Source: CAYMAZ01 sp964428185
GTDB lineage: Bacteria > Bacteroidota > Bacteroidia > Bacteroidales > DTU049
Reading direction: 5' to 3'
DNA: 61,945 bases
Assembly: GCA_964428185.1 (NCBI GenBank)
Contig: CAYRXH010000006.1
Coordinates: forward strand, 1-61,945
Shown here: piece after piece, positions 9,370 to 18,524 of the stretch
How the letters are laid out: each line of letters begins with the position of its first letter
Numbering within the stretch: the stretch's first letter is position 1
Program-made: the position numbers and the translations under genes
Notes under the pieces: model-generated
What the model was told of the DNA's origin: nothing
The model's input: only the letters and a program-made list of their open reading frames with translations
Databases searched by the model: none

Positions 9370-10368
9370 ATGTCCCATCGTTGGAAATTTTTCTTTGCCT
9401 ATTTTTGGTGCCTTACTCCCGAAAGATTCCTGAATTACGTAAAACTGCAGCTCGGATATGTTTTTAGTCTTGTAACCGGAAGAACCGCTTTATGGGCAAA
9501 CCCGTTTGCTGTTACTTTTGAAAATGTATCCGGATGCAATCTGAAATGTCCAGGCTGTGAAGTTGGAGCAGGAATGATTAACAGGAGTCCAGGCACAATG
9601 AATGTTCAACTCTTTGAAATAATTCTCCGCAAACTCCCCGCTTCAGTATTTCATATCAATCTTTATGCCCAGGGCGAACCTCTGCTTCATAAAGATATTG
9701 AACGATTTATTTATCTGTGCCGACAAAAGAATTTGTTTGTATCACTCTCAACAAACGGATTACTTCTGAATCATTCAATCTGTGAATCACTCATTCGTGC
9801 TGGCCTTACTCACATAATTATCTCTCTTGACGGATTTGATCAACATTCTTATGAACAGTATAGAATTGGTGGTGCTTTCAGCCAGCTTGTGGAAAATACT
9901 CAAAACCTGATCCGGATGAAAAAACAATCCGGAAAGTTGTTTCCTATAGTTGAGATACAAACAGTGGTTACAAAATATAACGAAGCCAAACTTCCATCAA
10001 TCAGACACATTGCCAAAACAATCGGCGCTGATAAATATTCTATCAAAACAGCATATGTCCCCAATCTTTCTTCTGTTCCTGATTATCTTCCGCTGAACAA
10101 AAAATATCTCAGATATAATGTCAGCGACAAGGGTATGCTTCATCGCACAAAACACGCTCCCAGATCATGCTTTAGACTGAGAAGCAGTTTTGTTATTCAG
10201 AACAATTTTAATGTCGTACCATGTTGTTTTGACAAAAACGGCCAGTGGATTTTAGGAAATCTGCAGAATCAGAAATTTCATGAAATCTGGAAAAACAAAA
10301 AGCATCTGGAACTGCTTCAAGTGATTCTTTCAGGAAAGCAGCCCGAAATGTGTTTCAACTGCATCTGA
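9370..10368 (+). CDS. radical SAM/SPASM domain protein
   Basis: A 332-residue cytoplasmic enzyme. CNLKCPGC (Cys56, Cys60, Cys63) is the CxxxCxxC motif that binds the SAM-cleaving 4Fe-4S cluster. A C-terminal SPASM-like region (CFRLRSSF, VVPCCFD, GNLQNQKFHEIW, CFNCI) would bind auxiliary clusters. Such proteins modify peptides or sugars, or mature enzymes; the substrate is not evident and no precursor peptide gene lies nearby. Alternative in-frame starts exist at 9355 (GTG) and 9358 (ATG), overlapping the upstream gene. I chose 9370, one base after that gene's stop. The N-terminal 45 residues are hydrophobic/basic and may associate with the membrane. Confidence 0.85.
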   Translation: MSHRWKFFFAYFWCLTPERFLNYVKLQLGYVFSLVTGRTALWANPFAVTFENVSGCNLKCPGCEVGAGMINRSPGTMNVQLFEIILRKLPASVFHINLYAQGEPLLHKDIERFIYLCRQKNLFVSLSTNGLLLNHSICESLIRAGLTHIIISLDGFDQHSYEQYRIGGAFSQLVENTQNLIRMKKQSGKLFPIVEIQTVVTKYNEAKLPSIRHIAKTIGADKYSIKTAYVPNLSSVPDYLPLNKKYLRYNVSDKGMLHRTKHAPRSCFRLRSSFVIQNNFNVVPCCFDKNGQWILGNLQNQKFHEIWKNKKHLELLQVILSGKQPEMCFNCI

Positions 10369-10425
10369 CAGATATACAAACTATTTGCACATGAGAAAAA
10401 CTTTCTGGCTCTGATATATTTTATT

Positions 10426-10433
10426 TAGTTTTG
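10426..10433 (+). promoter_or_regulatory. -7 promoter box
   Basis: TAGTTTTG matches TAnnTTTG and lies 22 bases before the ATG of the lipoprotein gene at 10456. No -33 element is clear. Confidence 0.4.
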
Positions 10434-10455
10434 TTTATCCAAATACAATGTCATT

Positions 10456-11445
10456 ATGAAACTCCGATTCCCTACATTATTTATAATAATTGTTATAGTA
10501 ATTCTGCATTTATCATCATGCAAGGAAAAACCAAAAATTAAAGAACTGCCAAAAATTGAATATGATGTACTGATCAACAATTTCGGCAATAACTACTCAT
10601 GGTTCGATCATGTGGAAGGATTTCAGCGGCTTGATTTTTTTAATCTTCTTTTGGCTGAGGTTAAAACAGGAAAATTCACAATTGAGAGTTCTGATGGAAA
10701 TCCTTTGAATATAAATGCAATTGATTCCATGATGTTGATTCATATTGCTACAGACACTGTGGACAGCCTTGTTCAGATTAACAGTGAACTTCTCAATGGT
10801 TTAAGATTCCGAGAAAAATGGCTTATCAATGAGCAGACAGGCATGATAGAAAAGGACGTGATTGCCATTTGTCCTCTGTATTTTCACAAACACCCTCTGA
10901 TTGATCAGAGTGATTCGTATGAAGTGTATAGCCTTTTCTGGATTTATCCTTCAGAAAAAGCTGATAATAACGAAGAAATGATCATTACTTCACATATAGC
11001 CTATGATGTATTTATTGACAATTCACAGCCGATAATAAAAGACAGTTACGGTGAAAAACCGGCTTTTTATTTTTCAAATATTGAACAGTCTCTCCGATCA
11101 GAAATTGTAAATATCATTGTTGATGCTGGTTTTGAAAAGAGAAGTCCTGTGTATGATTTTTTTATGACTCCAATGCCTGAAAAGTATCTTGAATACATGA
11201 AGGGGGATCGGGGAACTGTAAACGATACAACACAAAGCTCTGTACTGAACAGAACAGATGTTGTTAGAATTAAGTTCCTTGAAGAGTGGTCCCTGAATAC
11301 TTCAACACTGAAATTCACCAAGCGGCTTATCTCAGTAAGTCCTTATGTTCTTTCTTATGACGAATTCGGTGAATTCAGGGGCTACAGATTTCTTTTCTGG
11401 CTGGTTTTTGATCAGGAAAAGGTAAAAACACTTGTCTTTGAATAG
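10456..11445 (+). CDS. lipoprotein with two GldN-like repeats
   Basis: A 329-residue predicted lipoprotein: signal peptide with lipobox ending HLSSC (Cys22). Two segments about 155 residues apart share one pattern: residues 115-165 (EKWLINEQTGMIEKDVIAI then YSLFWIYP) and 270-320 (EEWSLNTSTLKFTKRLIS then YRFLFWLVF). The pattern of E-x-W, an alternating basic strand, I-x-P and (L/F)FW resembles the core of the gliding/T9SS ring protein GldN/PorN, which usually has one copy. Homology is my inference from pattern, not a search result. T9SS substrates abound in the window, but no other T9SS machinery gene is present, so a role in that pathway is only a possibility. Confidence 0.6.
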   Translation: MKLRFPTLFIIIVIVILHLSSCKEKPKIKELPKIEYDVLINNFGNNYSWFDHVEGFQRLDFFNLLLAEVKTGKFTIESSDGNPLNINAIDSMMLIHIATDTVDSLVQINSELLNGLRFREKWLINEQTGMIEKDVIAICPLYFHKHPLIDQSDSYEVYSLFWIYPSEKADNNEEMIITSHIAYDVFIDNSQPIIKDSYGEKPAFYFSNIEQSLRSEIVNIIVDAGFEKRSPVYDFFMTPMPEKYLEYMKGDRGTVNDTTQSSVLNRTDVVRIKFLEEWSLNTSTLKFTKRLISVSPYVLSYDEFGEFRGYRFLFWLVFDQEKVKTLVFE

Positions 11446-11474
11446 GTGTAAACCCATTTTGTGTTTTCTGACCG

Positions 11475-12461
11475 CTATTCAATACCGGCAAAATACTTCA
11501 TAAACTGGACACGTTCGAAAGCAGCAGGATTTGTTACATTTTTAATGCTCATTTTCCCCTTGAAATCATCAACAGACTTCATGTTGTTTTTCTTCATCCA
11601 GTTTTCAATGAACGTATTCATTTCAGCAATAACTCCGAATTTCTTCCTATAGAGGACACTGCAAACCTGAACTGCTGATGCTCCGGCAAGAAGCAGTTTA
11701 ATTGCAGCTTCTCCATCGTGTACACCGGTTGAACCTGCCAGATCACAATGTGCTTTATCGGAAAGAAGGGCGATCCAGCGCATAGGGCGTGTCACTTCCT
11801 CAGGAGAACTGAAGATATTGGTTGAAGTCACCTGCAAAGTATTAATATCTATATCTGGAGAATATGTTCTGTTAAACAAAACAATTCCCTTCACTCCTGT
11901 CCATGATAAGGTGACAACTGTTTTTGCCAAACTTGTGAAATATTCTCCAATCTTGACAGAAATAGGAATCTTAACCTGCTTAAGTACATTTTCAATAATC
12001 TCAATATAGGTGTTTTCAATATCCGTAGCAGTTCTGGTAAAATCAGAAGGGAGAATAAAAACGTTCAGTTCAATTGCATCTGCACCTGCACTTTCAATTT
12101 TTTTTGCATATTCTACCCAATCAGATAGCGACACACAGTTAATGCTTGCAATAATAGGAATTGAAACATTTTTTTTTGCATCACTGATAAGCCCCAGATA
12201 TTCATCAACAGCACTTGCTTTTGTAAAATTTGTAATGTAATCAAATGCTTCGGGATATGGATAAATATCATGAGTATCAACCAAATTCCGGTTCATGTCA
12301 TTTCTGATCTGTTCTTCGAAGAGAGATTTTAATACAACAGCCCCAGCCCCATTTTTCTCAATTTCGATGATATTCTGAACCGATTTTGTCATTCCTGAAC
12401 TCCCAGCAATAATGGGAGATTTTAGTTTAAGTCCCATGTAAGTTGTCTGCAATAAACTCAT
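11475..12461 (-). CDS. dihydroorotate dehydrogenase-like TIM-barrel flavoprotein
   Basis: A 328-residue protein with the DHOD fold: an N-terminal strand with KSPIIAGSSGMTKS, GADAIELNVF in mid-barrel, and LAGASAVQVCSVLYRK as the C-terminal FMN phosphate-binding loop. It lacks the catalytic NxSCPN loop of true PyrD; the equivalent stretch reads ELNVFILPSDFT. It is therefore unlikely to be the pyrimidine enzyme, and a class 1B pyrD with pyrK is present at 44.9-46.6 kb. Proteins of this kind are usually labelled dihydroorotate dehydrogenase-like and their substrate is unknown. A TATTTTTG box lies 31 bases upstream. Confidence 0.82.
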   Translation of the reverse strand: MSLLQTTYMGLKLKSPIIAGSSGMTKSVQNIIEIEKNGAGAVVLKSLFEEQIRNDMNRNLVDTHDIYPYPEAFDYITNFTKASAVDEYLGLISDAKKNVSIPIIASINCVSLSDWVEYAKKIESAGADAIELNVFILPSDFTRTATDIENTYIEIIENVLKQVKIPISVKIGEYFTSLAKTVVTLSWTGVKGIVLFNRTYSPDIDINTLQVTSTNIFSSPEEVTRPMRWIALLSDKAHCDLAGSTGVHDGEAAIKLLLAGASAVQVCSVLYRKKFGVIAEMNTFIENWMKKNNMKSVDDFKGKMSIKNVTNPAAFERVQFMKYFAGIE

Positions 12462-12492
12462 GATTTTTTCAGTTTAATATTGAAATATAGGG

Positions 12493-12500
12493 CAAAAATA
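12493..12500 (-). promoter_or_regulatory. -7 promoter box for the DHOD-like gene
   Basis: Minus-strand TATTTTTG, consensus TAnnTTTG, lies 31 bases before the ATG at 12461. Confidence 0.4.
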
Positions 12501-12560
12501 ATCAGAGATTTTCAAATGCGCAATTTTTTTATTTATTTTTATTCCTGTAAATTACACGGC

Positions 12561-14228
12561 ATGAAAAACCTCATCAATTCCATTCAATTTCTTAGCATAA
12601 TATGTGTTGGCTTTTTTCTGGCATGTACCTGCAAAAAAATTGAATATGACTACTCTTTCCTGTTTCTTGACACTTACTATTTCGGTTCCTTAGTTGATGG
12701 ACAAAGATTTTATTTAAGTTTTGATCGTGCTGACTCAATTGTCAGCGGGCATTTCTTTATTTATTCCGGCAAGGCTGTTTCTGAGAAACATAGATTTGAT
12801 GGTAAGTCAAAAAAAAACAAGCTAGTATTAAATTTTTACTTTCCCGATAAAACCCTGAAAACAAAAGGAACATTAACATCTAGTAATGATAGTCTGTTTT
12901 TTTTGCCTCTTTCATCCTCATCAAAAAAGTTTGGATTTGCTTTGAAACGTGAAAAAAGCAATCGCCAGCCCCTGCTGAAAGGAAGATACAATCAGCCTGC
13001 ATTTTCAAATTACAGAAAAAAAGAAATTGAATACGGAAAAGCAGATGGATATTATACAAGTAAACCTGTGACCAGTGTTAAAGAAGACCAATATCCGTCT
13101 ATCATTCTGGATGTTGGCAGGTCTCTTATTTCAAATGTCCTCATGGAAGAGCTCTCCCTGAAAATGGACTTATATGAGCCACTGGGGGATACTGTTAAAA
13201 AAAGGCCGCTATTAATGCTCATCCACGGAGGTGCATTTATTATCGGAGATAAGTCTTCGGAAACAATGACCAGAATGGCAGAATATTTCTCATCAAGAGG
13301 ATATGTGGTTGCAGTTATCAATTACCGGCTTGGATATATGTTTGTGCCCGGCGGATACGTATATCTTGAACGATGCATATACAGAGCAGTTCAGGACTCA
13401 AGAGCTGCAATCAGATATCTCATTCATTATGCTGACAATTTCCGTATTGATCCTAAAAATATTTTTGTGGCAGGAAACAGTGCCGGAGGATTTATCGCAT
13501 TGAAAACCGCTTTCATGGATAAGGATGATGTTTATGAATCCATTTCAGGAAATGCCATCCTGTTGATGGATGATCTGGGATGTCTTGATTGCAGCGGAAA
13601 TACTTTCAGAGAATCTTTTGCTGTAAAGGGAGTAATAAATATGTGGGGTGCTTTAACTGATACATCAATGATCAAACCATCAGAAAATATTCCTGTTCTT
13701 AGTTTTCATGGTGATGCAGATTACATCGTTCCCCCTGAACATGAATATCCATTTGCAAATATCGGGACTGAATTTTCCTCATTTTTCAGTCATAAGACCT
13801 ATGGTTCTGTTTCAATCGATCAACACATTAAAAGGATTGGTCTTCAGAGTAAATTTATTTTATTTGAAGGGGCAGGTCATGATCCCCAGGTGGACGAAAA
13901 TGATAAGCTGAATGACCTTATGAAAGTCATTCTGAAAGAATCAGATGCCTTCCTTTTTCATCTTTTATCATCCGAAAAAGGAAGAATTAATGGGCCTGCA
14001 AATATTGCCTCATCTGACAACACACCGGTTTACGAGCTTACAGACAAAAAAGCAACCCAGGCAAACTGGGATATTAAAGGGGGAAAAATTATCAGTTCAG
14101 ACAAAAATGGTCTTCGGATTCAGCTTGTCTGGTTTCGGGGAGAACCCGAATACATTGTACAATGTTCTTGGATCAGAGACAACGGACTATTACAAAAGGA
14201 CACATTGAATATTCAAATTATGGAATAA
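12561..14228 (+). CDS. lipoprotein alpha/beta hydrolase (esterase)
   Basis: A 555-residue predicted lipoprotein. I start at 12561 because the following residues form a signal peptide with lipobox (FFLACTC); the frame stays open upstream to 12480 but without signal character. Residues about 30-140 look like a beta domain. The hydrolase core has the oxyanion-hole motif LIHGGAF (HGG at 222-224), the nucleophile in GNSAGG (Ser307), a likely acid in FHGDADYIVP (about Asp385-387) and a catalytic histidine in GAGHDP (His440). This matches the carboxylesterase/hormone-sensitive lipase-like group. The last 85 residues look like a PKD-like beta-sandwich ending DTLNIQIME. The substrate is unknown. Confidence 0.82.
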   Translation: MKNLINSIQFLSIICVGFFLACTCKKIEYDYSFLFLDTYYFGSLVDGQRFYLSFDRADSIVSGHFFIYSGKAVSEKHRFDGKSKKNKLVLNFYFPDKTLKTKGTLTSSNDSLFFLPLSSSSKKFGFALKREKSNRQPLLKGRYNQPAFSNYRKKEIEYGKADGYYTSKPVTSVKEDQYPSIILDVGRSLISNVLMEELSLKMDLYEPLGDTVKKRPLLMLIHGGAFIIGDKSSETMTRMAEYFSSRGYVVAVINYRLGYMFVPGGYVYLERCIYRAVQDSRAAIRYLIHYADNFRIDPKNIFVAGNSAGGFIALKTAFMDKDDVYESISGNAILLMDDLGCLDCSGNTFRESFAVKGVINMWGALTDTSMIKPSENIPVLSFHGDADYIVPPEHEYPFANIGTEFSSFFSHKTYGSVSIDQHIKRIGLQSKFILFEGAGHDPQVDENDKLNDLMKVILKESDAFLFHLLSSEKGRINGPANIASSDNTPVYELTDKKATQANWDIKGGKIISSDKNGLRIQLVWFRGEPEYIVQCSWIRDNGLLQKDTLNIQIME

Positions 14229-14261
14229 AAAAATCCCGGACCCAGAGATTTTTCATGAAAA

Positions 14262-14993
14262 TTATTTTTGAACAATCAGTTTCCTAGTAATAACCGGTTT
14301 ATCGAAAACCCACAATGAATAGAAATATATTCCTGATGCAAAAGAAGTTACATCAATTGAAACCTTTCCCTCTCTAGGAGCAAGGTAGGTTGTATTCACA
14401 ATATTACCGGCAAGATCCATAATAACAATTCTGGCATCAGATGCAATTGCAGGCACAGTATAAGAAAACTGGCAGCGACTTGAAGCAGGATTTGGATAAG
14501 GTCCAAAAATTTCATATTTCAAAGCAGAACCATCCTGAACTGAAGCAGGTGTACTTACAAACTTAATAAAAACCCATGCAGAATCATTGGGAGAGTTTGC
14601 ATCAAAAAAAGTATACCTATTCAGAGTTTCTCCATCACTTCCGTTTGCATTGTAATCTGCATAAAAATTTGAATTGTCGGTTTGCCCTGCATTAATGGTA
14701 ACCGGATTTGGAGACTCAATGACAGAAGGAGAAAAACACTGTCCCCAGCAAAAGGTATTGAAGGCACCAGAAAGAAGAACAATTTCATCTTTTTTCACTT
14801 TCACATCCAGAGCAGATGCTGAATTATTGGTAACATACACATGGACTTCAGTTGCCATAGAGTTTTCAACATATGTAATTATGGTATCTCCATTGTTCAG
14901 GGCACCATACTGATTTGAGAGTGTCAGCACCTGTTGTGCAAACAGGCCGCCAATCAAAGACAATAAAGAAAGGGAGAGTATTAATGGTTTCAT
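14262..14993 (-). CDS. small T9SS-sorted secreted protein
   Basis: A 243-residue secreted protein starting at 14993, where MKPLILSLSLLSL begins a clear signal peptide ending near FAQQ; the frame remains open 29 codons further upstream without signal character. The middle (about 25-150) is a beta-rich domain with little similarity I recognise (LNRYTFFDANSPNDSAW). The last 75 residues are a T9SS type A sorting domain (GPYPNPASSRCQFSY, GIYFYSLWV, TRKLIVQK). A TATCTTTG box lies 27 bases upstream. It converges on the esterase gene. Function unknown. Confidence 0.8.
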   Translation of the reverse strand: MKPLILSLSLLSLIGGLFAQQVLTLSNQYGALNNGDTIITYVENSMATEVHVYVTNNSASALDVKVKKDEIVLLSGAFNTFCWGQCFSPSVIESPNPVTINAGQTDNSNFYADYNANGSDGETLNRYTFFDANSPNDSAWVFIKFVSTPASVQDGSALKYEIFGPYPNPASSRCQFSYTVPAIASDARIVIMDLAGNIVNTTYLAPREGKVSIDVTSFASGIYFYSLWVFDKPVITRKLIVQK

Positions 14994-15019
14994 AAGCAAA
15001 TATTCTGTTAAATACTTTA

Positions 15020-15027
15020 CAAAGATA
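15020..15027 (-). promoter_or_regulatory. -7 promoter box
   Basis: Minus-strand TATCTTTG (TAnnTTTG) lies 26 bases before the start at 14993. Its position supports that start over the longer frame. Confidence 0.4.
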
Positions 15028-15080
15028 CATTCAGGAAAATAAGAAAACCAAATTTTTTTACTAAATTTCTTAAATATCAC

Positions 15081-15088
15081 TATTTTTG
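15081..15088 (+). promoter_or_regulatory. -7 promoter box for the symporter gene
   Basis: TATTTTTG lies only 6 bases before a possible ATG at 15095 and 21 before the ATG at 15110. It therefore favours the second as the true start. Confidence 0.4.
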
Positions 15089-15109
15089 TGACAGATGATA
15101 CATATAAAA

Positions 15110-16387
15110 ATGTTTAAATATCTAAAAAAACTCCCTTTATCCGTAACTATTTTAATAGGGCTTGCAGCCGGAATTGTTTGCGGATTTCTCTTTATCATAA
15201 CCGGAAATGAACAAACTGTTCAGTTCTGGATTGTTCCATGGGGAGAAATTTTTCTGAGATTGCTGAAACTCATTGCTGTTCCTGTAGTATTTCTGTCAAT
15301 CATTTGCGGAATATTCAGCATTGGAAACATTAAGGACTTTTCAAAACTTGCAGGGAGAACCTTTTTATTGTACATATTAACAACAATCCTTGCAATAAGT
15401 TTGGGGCTTCTTCTTGTAAACACAATAAAACCGGGCAATGTTTTTGATCATTCGGAGCAGGCAGATCTTCAAAATCAGTTTGAAACCACAGTCACTCAGC
15501 AACAACAATCTGCCGATATAGTAAAAAACCAGGGACCTCTGAGTTTTCTGATTGAAATGGTTCCTGATAATATTTTCAAGGCAAGCTCCGACAACTCAAA
15601 GATGCTACAGATTATTTTTGTGGCAGTACTTATCGGGATAGTTATTCTGTTTCTTCCTGATGAAAAAACAAGCATGGTTCAAACATTTTTTATTCAGCTG
15701 AATGACATATTCCTCTCAATGGTAGAATTCATCATGAAAATGGCTCCGGTTGGTGTATTTGCTCTTATGACAGGGATGATTGCCGATTTTGGAGGAAATG
15801 CAGGAATTCTGGGAGCACTTGGACTCTATGCCCTCACTGTTGTAGCCGGGCTAATACTTATCACATACATTATTTATCCTATTATCATTGGTGTTTTTAC
15901 CAAAACCGGAGGGATACGATTTATTAAGGGAATTTTCCCTGCACAACTGGTTGCTTTTACCACAAGTTCCAGTGCAGTGACGCTCCCAGTGACTAAACGT
16001 CAGGTTGAAAAGGAACTCGGTGTTCCACAAAAAGTTTCCGGATTTGTTCTTCCCCTTGGCATGACAATCAACATGGACGGAACCAGTCTTTATCAGGCAG
16101 TTGCTGTGGTTTTTATCTCTCAAGTTTTTGGCATCGATCTCAATTTCTCCCAGCAAATGTTCGTTATTCTGCTTGTCGTGTTGTCATCAATAGGATCACC
16201 TGGCATACCTGGCGGCAGTATTGTAATGCTTCTGTTTATTCTTTCTTCAGTGGGTGTACCTGCTGAAGGGCTAGCACTCATTCTTGGAATTGACCGACCG
16301 CTTGATATGCTCAGAACAGTGACTAATGTCAGTGGAGACTCTATGATTTGCTGCCTACTGAAAAATAGATTACCAGAGAATAGTTAA
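15110..16387 (+). CDS. dicarboxylate/amino acid:cation symporter (DAACS family)
   Basis: A 425-residue inner-membrane carrier of the GltP/GltT/DctA type, driving glutamate, aspartate or C4-dicarboxylate uptake with Na+ or H+. The diagnostic re-entrant loop motifs are present: TTSSSAVTLPVTKR (hairpin 1), GMTINMDGTSLYQ (helix 7) and SIGSPGIPGGSIVM (hairpin 2). The helix-8 end reads DRPLDMLRTVTNVSGD, with the substrate-binding Asp/Asn face. I take 15110 as the start because the promoter box at 15081-15088 leaves no leader for 15095. The precise substrate cannot be decided. It would suit a proteolytic organism. Confidence 0.93.
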   Translation: MFKYLKKLPLSVTILIGLAAGIVCGFLFIITGNEQTVQFWIVPWGEIFLRLLKLIAVPVVFLSIICGIFSIGNIKDFSKLAGRTFLLYILTTILAISLGLLLVNTIKPGNVFDHSEQADLQNQFETTVTQQQQSADIVKNQGPLSFLIEMVPDNIFKASSDNSKMLQIIFVAVLIGIVILFLPDEKTSMVQTFFIQLNDIFLSMVEFIMKMAPVGVFALMTGMIADFGGNAGILGALGLYALTVVAGLILITYIIYPIIIGVFTKTGGIRFIKGIFPAQLVAFTTSSSAVTLPVTKRQVEKELGVPQKVSGFVLPLGMTINMDGTSLYQAVAVVFISQVFGIDLNFSQQMFVILLVVLSSIGSPGIPGGSIVMLLFILSSVGVPAEGLALILGIDRPLDMLRTVTNVSGDSMICCLLKNRLPENS

Positions 16388-16555
16388 AAGCAAACCACAA
16401 ACTTTTTTTCAATACCTTTTACTGTTGTCATCGTCATGTGTATATAATGAAACACATCCGGAAACATCTAATTATCTTTATATACTTTTTGATGATATTA
16501 TGATTTTTTTAAAATTATTCTTTCATATAATTTTTAGTTTTACAAATAATATGTT

Positions 16556-16563
16556 TAGTTTTG
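16556..16563 (+). promoter_or_regulatory. -7 promoter box for the Omp28 module
   Basis: TAGTTTTG matches TAnnTTTG and lies 31 bases before the ATG at 16595. A sensible promoter for the first gene of the 16.6-21.6 kb module. Confidence 0.45.
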
Positions 16564-16594
16564 CTTAACATTATAACCCCAAAAAGATTTGCTT

Positions 16595-18442
16595 ATGAAA
16601 AAAGTTTCTTTAATTTCACTTCTGCTTTTAGCAGTCGTTTTATTTACCCAGGCACAAACACAGCGAATGGTTCTTTATGAAGGCTTTTCAAATGCCAGCT
16701 GCGCCCCCTGTGCAGCACAGAATCCCACAACCAATGCCTTGATTGCTGCCAACCCAACAAAGGTTGTTCCTATCAAGTATCAGGTCAACTGGCCAGGTAC
16801 TGATCCAATGAATGCTCAAACCCAGACATGGGTTGGACCACGTGTTACCTATTACAACATTACAGGTGTTCCTGCAACAAGAGTTGATGGACCTGCAAGC
16901 ACTTCTATCACACAAACTGTCATAAACAACAGGTATTTAATACCATCGCCGTTTATCTTGGAAGTGAATCACACATTCAATGCAGCCGAAGACAGTGTCT
17001 TTTTTGAAGTTTACATTGAAGCCGCACAGAATTACACTGGCACCAACCTTGTTTTACAAACTGCCATGGTAGAAAATCATATTCACTTTACTTCACCTCC
17101 AGGATCAAATGGTGAAAGGGATTTTTATAATGTAATGCGGAAAATGTATCCTAGCGCGAGTGGCACTTCCCTGCCTTCAAACTGGACACTGGGTCAGGAC
17201 ACAACAATTTACTTTGCTGAACCAATTCCGGCATACATTTATGATTTTGATCAGATCGCATTTGTAGCATTCGTTCAGTCAAATTCTGACAAATCAGTGC
17301 AACAGGCTGCCAAAACCATTCTAAATCAGTATGTTGCATTTAACGCCAACAACATTCCACAGGAGCCCGGTTGCTATACTGATTTTGCATTTCAGCTTAC
17401 TCTGATTAATCTTGGAAAAACTCCCATTACTTCTCTTGATATTGAATACGGAATAGTTGGTGGAACTCCAAACACATATAACTGGACAGGAAGCCTTGAT
17501 TTTGGTGAAACCGAAGTTGTCAATCTCCCTGCTATTACACTTCCCGGGACGTCTGTTGAGGTGTATGCTGAGATTCAAAATCCCAACGGTGGTGCCAATG
17601 ATTCTGATATCAACACCCGAGTGGAAGGTGAAATTATGACCATATCAAGCTACTCTGCCGTTCCAATTACACAGAACTTTGCCTCAACCACATTCCCTCC
17701 AACAAACTGGGCAGTTGTCAGCGCTGATGCCCTGAAGTGGGCAAGATCCACTGCCGGAAGCGGCTCTGCCAGACTTGAATTATACAGCAGCCCCACAGGA
17801 CAGATTGACTACCTCTACATGGAAGGTCTCAATCTTACCGGAGTAAGTAATCTCATTCTCACTTTTGATGTTGCCCATGCAAAATATGATGCAACCTATG
17901 GAAGCAGTGACAGATTGCAAGTTGAAATCTCAACCAACTGTGGCACTTCCTGGACTTCTATCTACAATAAAACAGGTGGCACTGGATTATCTACAGCCCC
18001 CAACACTACTTCTCAATTTACTCCAACAACTGCCCAGTGGAGAAACGACACTGTTGATCTTGCAGGTTACAGCTCACAGGATGAAATTCTCATCCGTTTT
18101 AAAGCAACAAGCGGATATGGAAACAACCTGTATATTGACAACATTAACATTGTCCAGAATACTGTATCAATCAATGAAAATGATATCACTGATATATTCA
18201 GTGTTTATCCTAATCCTGTTAATGATGAACTCAATGTTGAAATGAATCTCAGCAATTCATCTGATGTAATAATAAATATTTATGATGTCACCGGAAGAAT
18301 GATTGACTCTTATTCATGTGGTATGATTCTCCAGGGGCAACACATTCAGAAAATTGATGTTGCTTCATTGAATTCTGGAATTTATCATTTAATTATTACA
18401 ACAAATTCAGGTGTCAAAACTGAACAATTTATCAAAAATTAA
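16595..18442 (+). CDS. secreted Omp28-type thioredoxin-fold protein with T9SS sorting domain
   Basis: A 615-residue secreted protein. The ATG at 16595 begins MKKVSLISLLLL, a signal peptide to about residue 21; an in-frame TTG two codons earlier is less likely. Residues 22-245 are an Omp28-related thioredoxin-like domain with a CAPC motif at 36-39 (YEGFSNASCAPCAAQ). After a linker, residues about 355-525 resemble a cleaved-adhesin/MAM jelly roll (ITQNFASTTFPPTNW to NNLYIDNINIV). The C-terminal 80 residues are a T9SS type A sorting domain (SVYPNPVNDELNV, SGIYHLIITT). It is the first gene of a plus-strand row with a TlpA-like thioredoxin, a DUF6029 barrel and an Omp28 lipoprotein. Confidence 0.85.
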   Translation: MKKVSLISLLLLAVVLFTQAQTQRMVLYEGFSNASCAPCAAQNPTTNALIAANPTKVVPIKYQVNWPGTDPMNAQTQTWVGPRVTYYNITGVPATRVDGPASTSITQTVINNRYLIPSPFILEVNHTFNAAEDSVFFEVYIEAAQNYTGTNLVLQTAMVENHIHFTSPPGSNGERDFYNVMRKMYPSASGTSLPSNWTLGQDTTIYFAEPIPAYIYDFDQIAFVAFVQSNSDKSVQQAAKTILNQYVAFNANNIPQEPGCYTDFAFQLTLINLGKTPITSLDIEYGIVGGTPNTYNWTGSLDFGETEVVNLPAITLPGTSVEVYAEIQNPNGGANDSDINTRVEGEIMTISSYSAVPITQNFASTTFPPTNWAVVSADALKWARSTAGSGSARLELYSSPTGQIDYLYMEGLNLTGVSNLILTFDVAHAKYDATYGSSDRLQVEISTNCGTSWTSIYNKTGGTGLSTAPNTTSQFTPTTAQWRNDTVDLAGYSSQDEILIRFKATSGYGNNLYIDNINIVQNTVSINENDITDIFSVYPNPVNDELNVEMNLSNSSDVIINIYDVTGRMIDSYSCGMILQGQHIQKIDVASLNSGIYHLIITTNSGVKTEQFIKN

Positions 18443-18452
18443 TGTATTAATG

Positions 18453-18500
18453 AAGTATCCTTTCTTTTTGGCATGAATTTCGTCAGGAGAAAGGATACTT
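18453..18500 (+). terminator. Rho-independent terminator/attenuator
   Basis: A perfect 13-base stem (18453-18465 with 18488-18500, AAGTATCCTTTCT arm) with a 22-base loop is followed by TTCATTTTA. It sits between the Omp28 T9SS gene and the TlpA-like gene. It would end the first transcript or reduce readthrough. Confidence 0.65.
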
Positions 18501-18524
18501 TTCATTTTATTAAACTGATTCAAC

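Noticed and set aside
14227..14253. AAAAATC/GATTTTT hairpin between the convergent esterase and T9SS genes
   Set aside because: An A/T-only stem with a large loop; too weak to call a terminator.
16429..16461. ATGTGT...ACACAT inverted repeat between the symporter and Omp28 genes
   Set aside because: Only six bases with a ten-base gap in AT-rich DNA and no T-tract; expected by chance.
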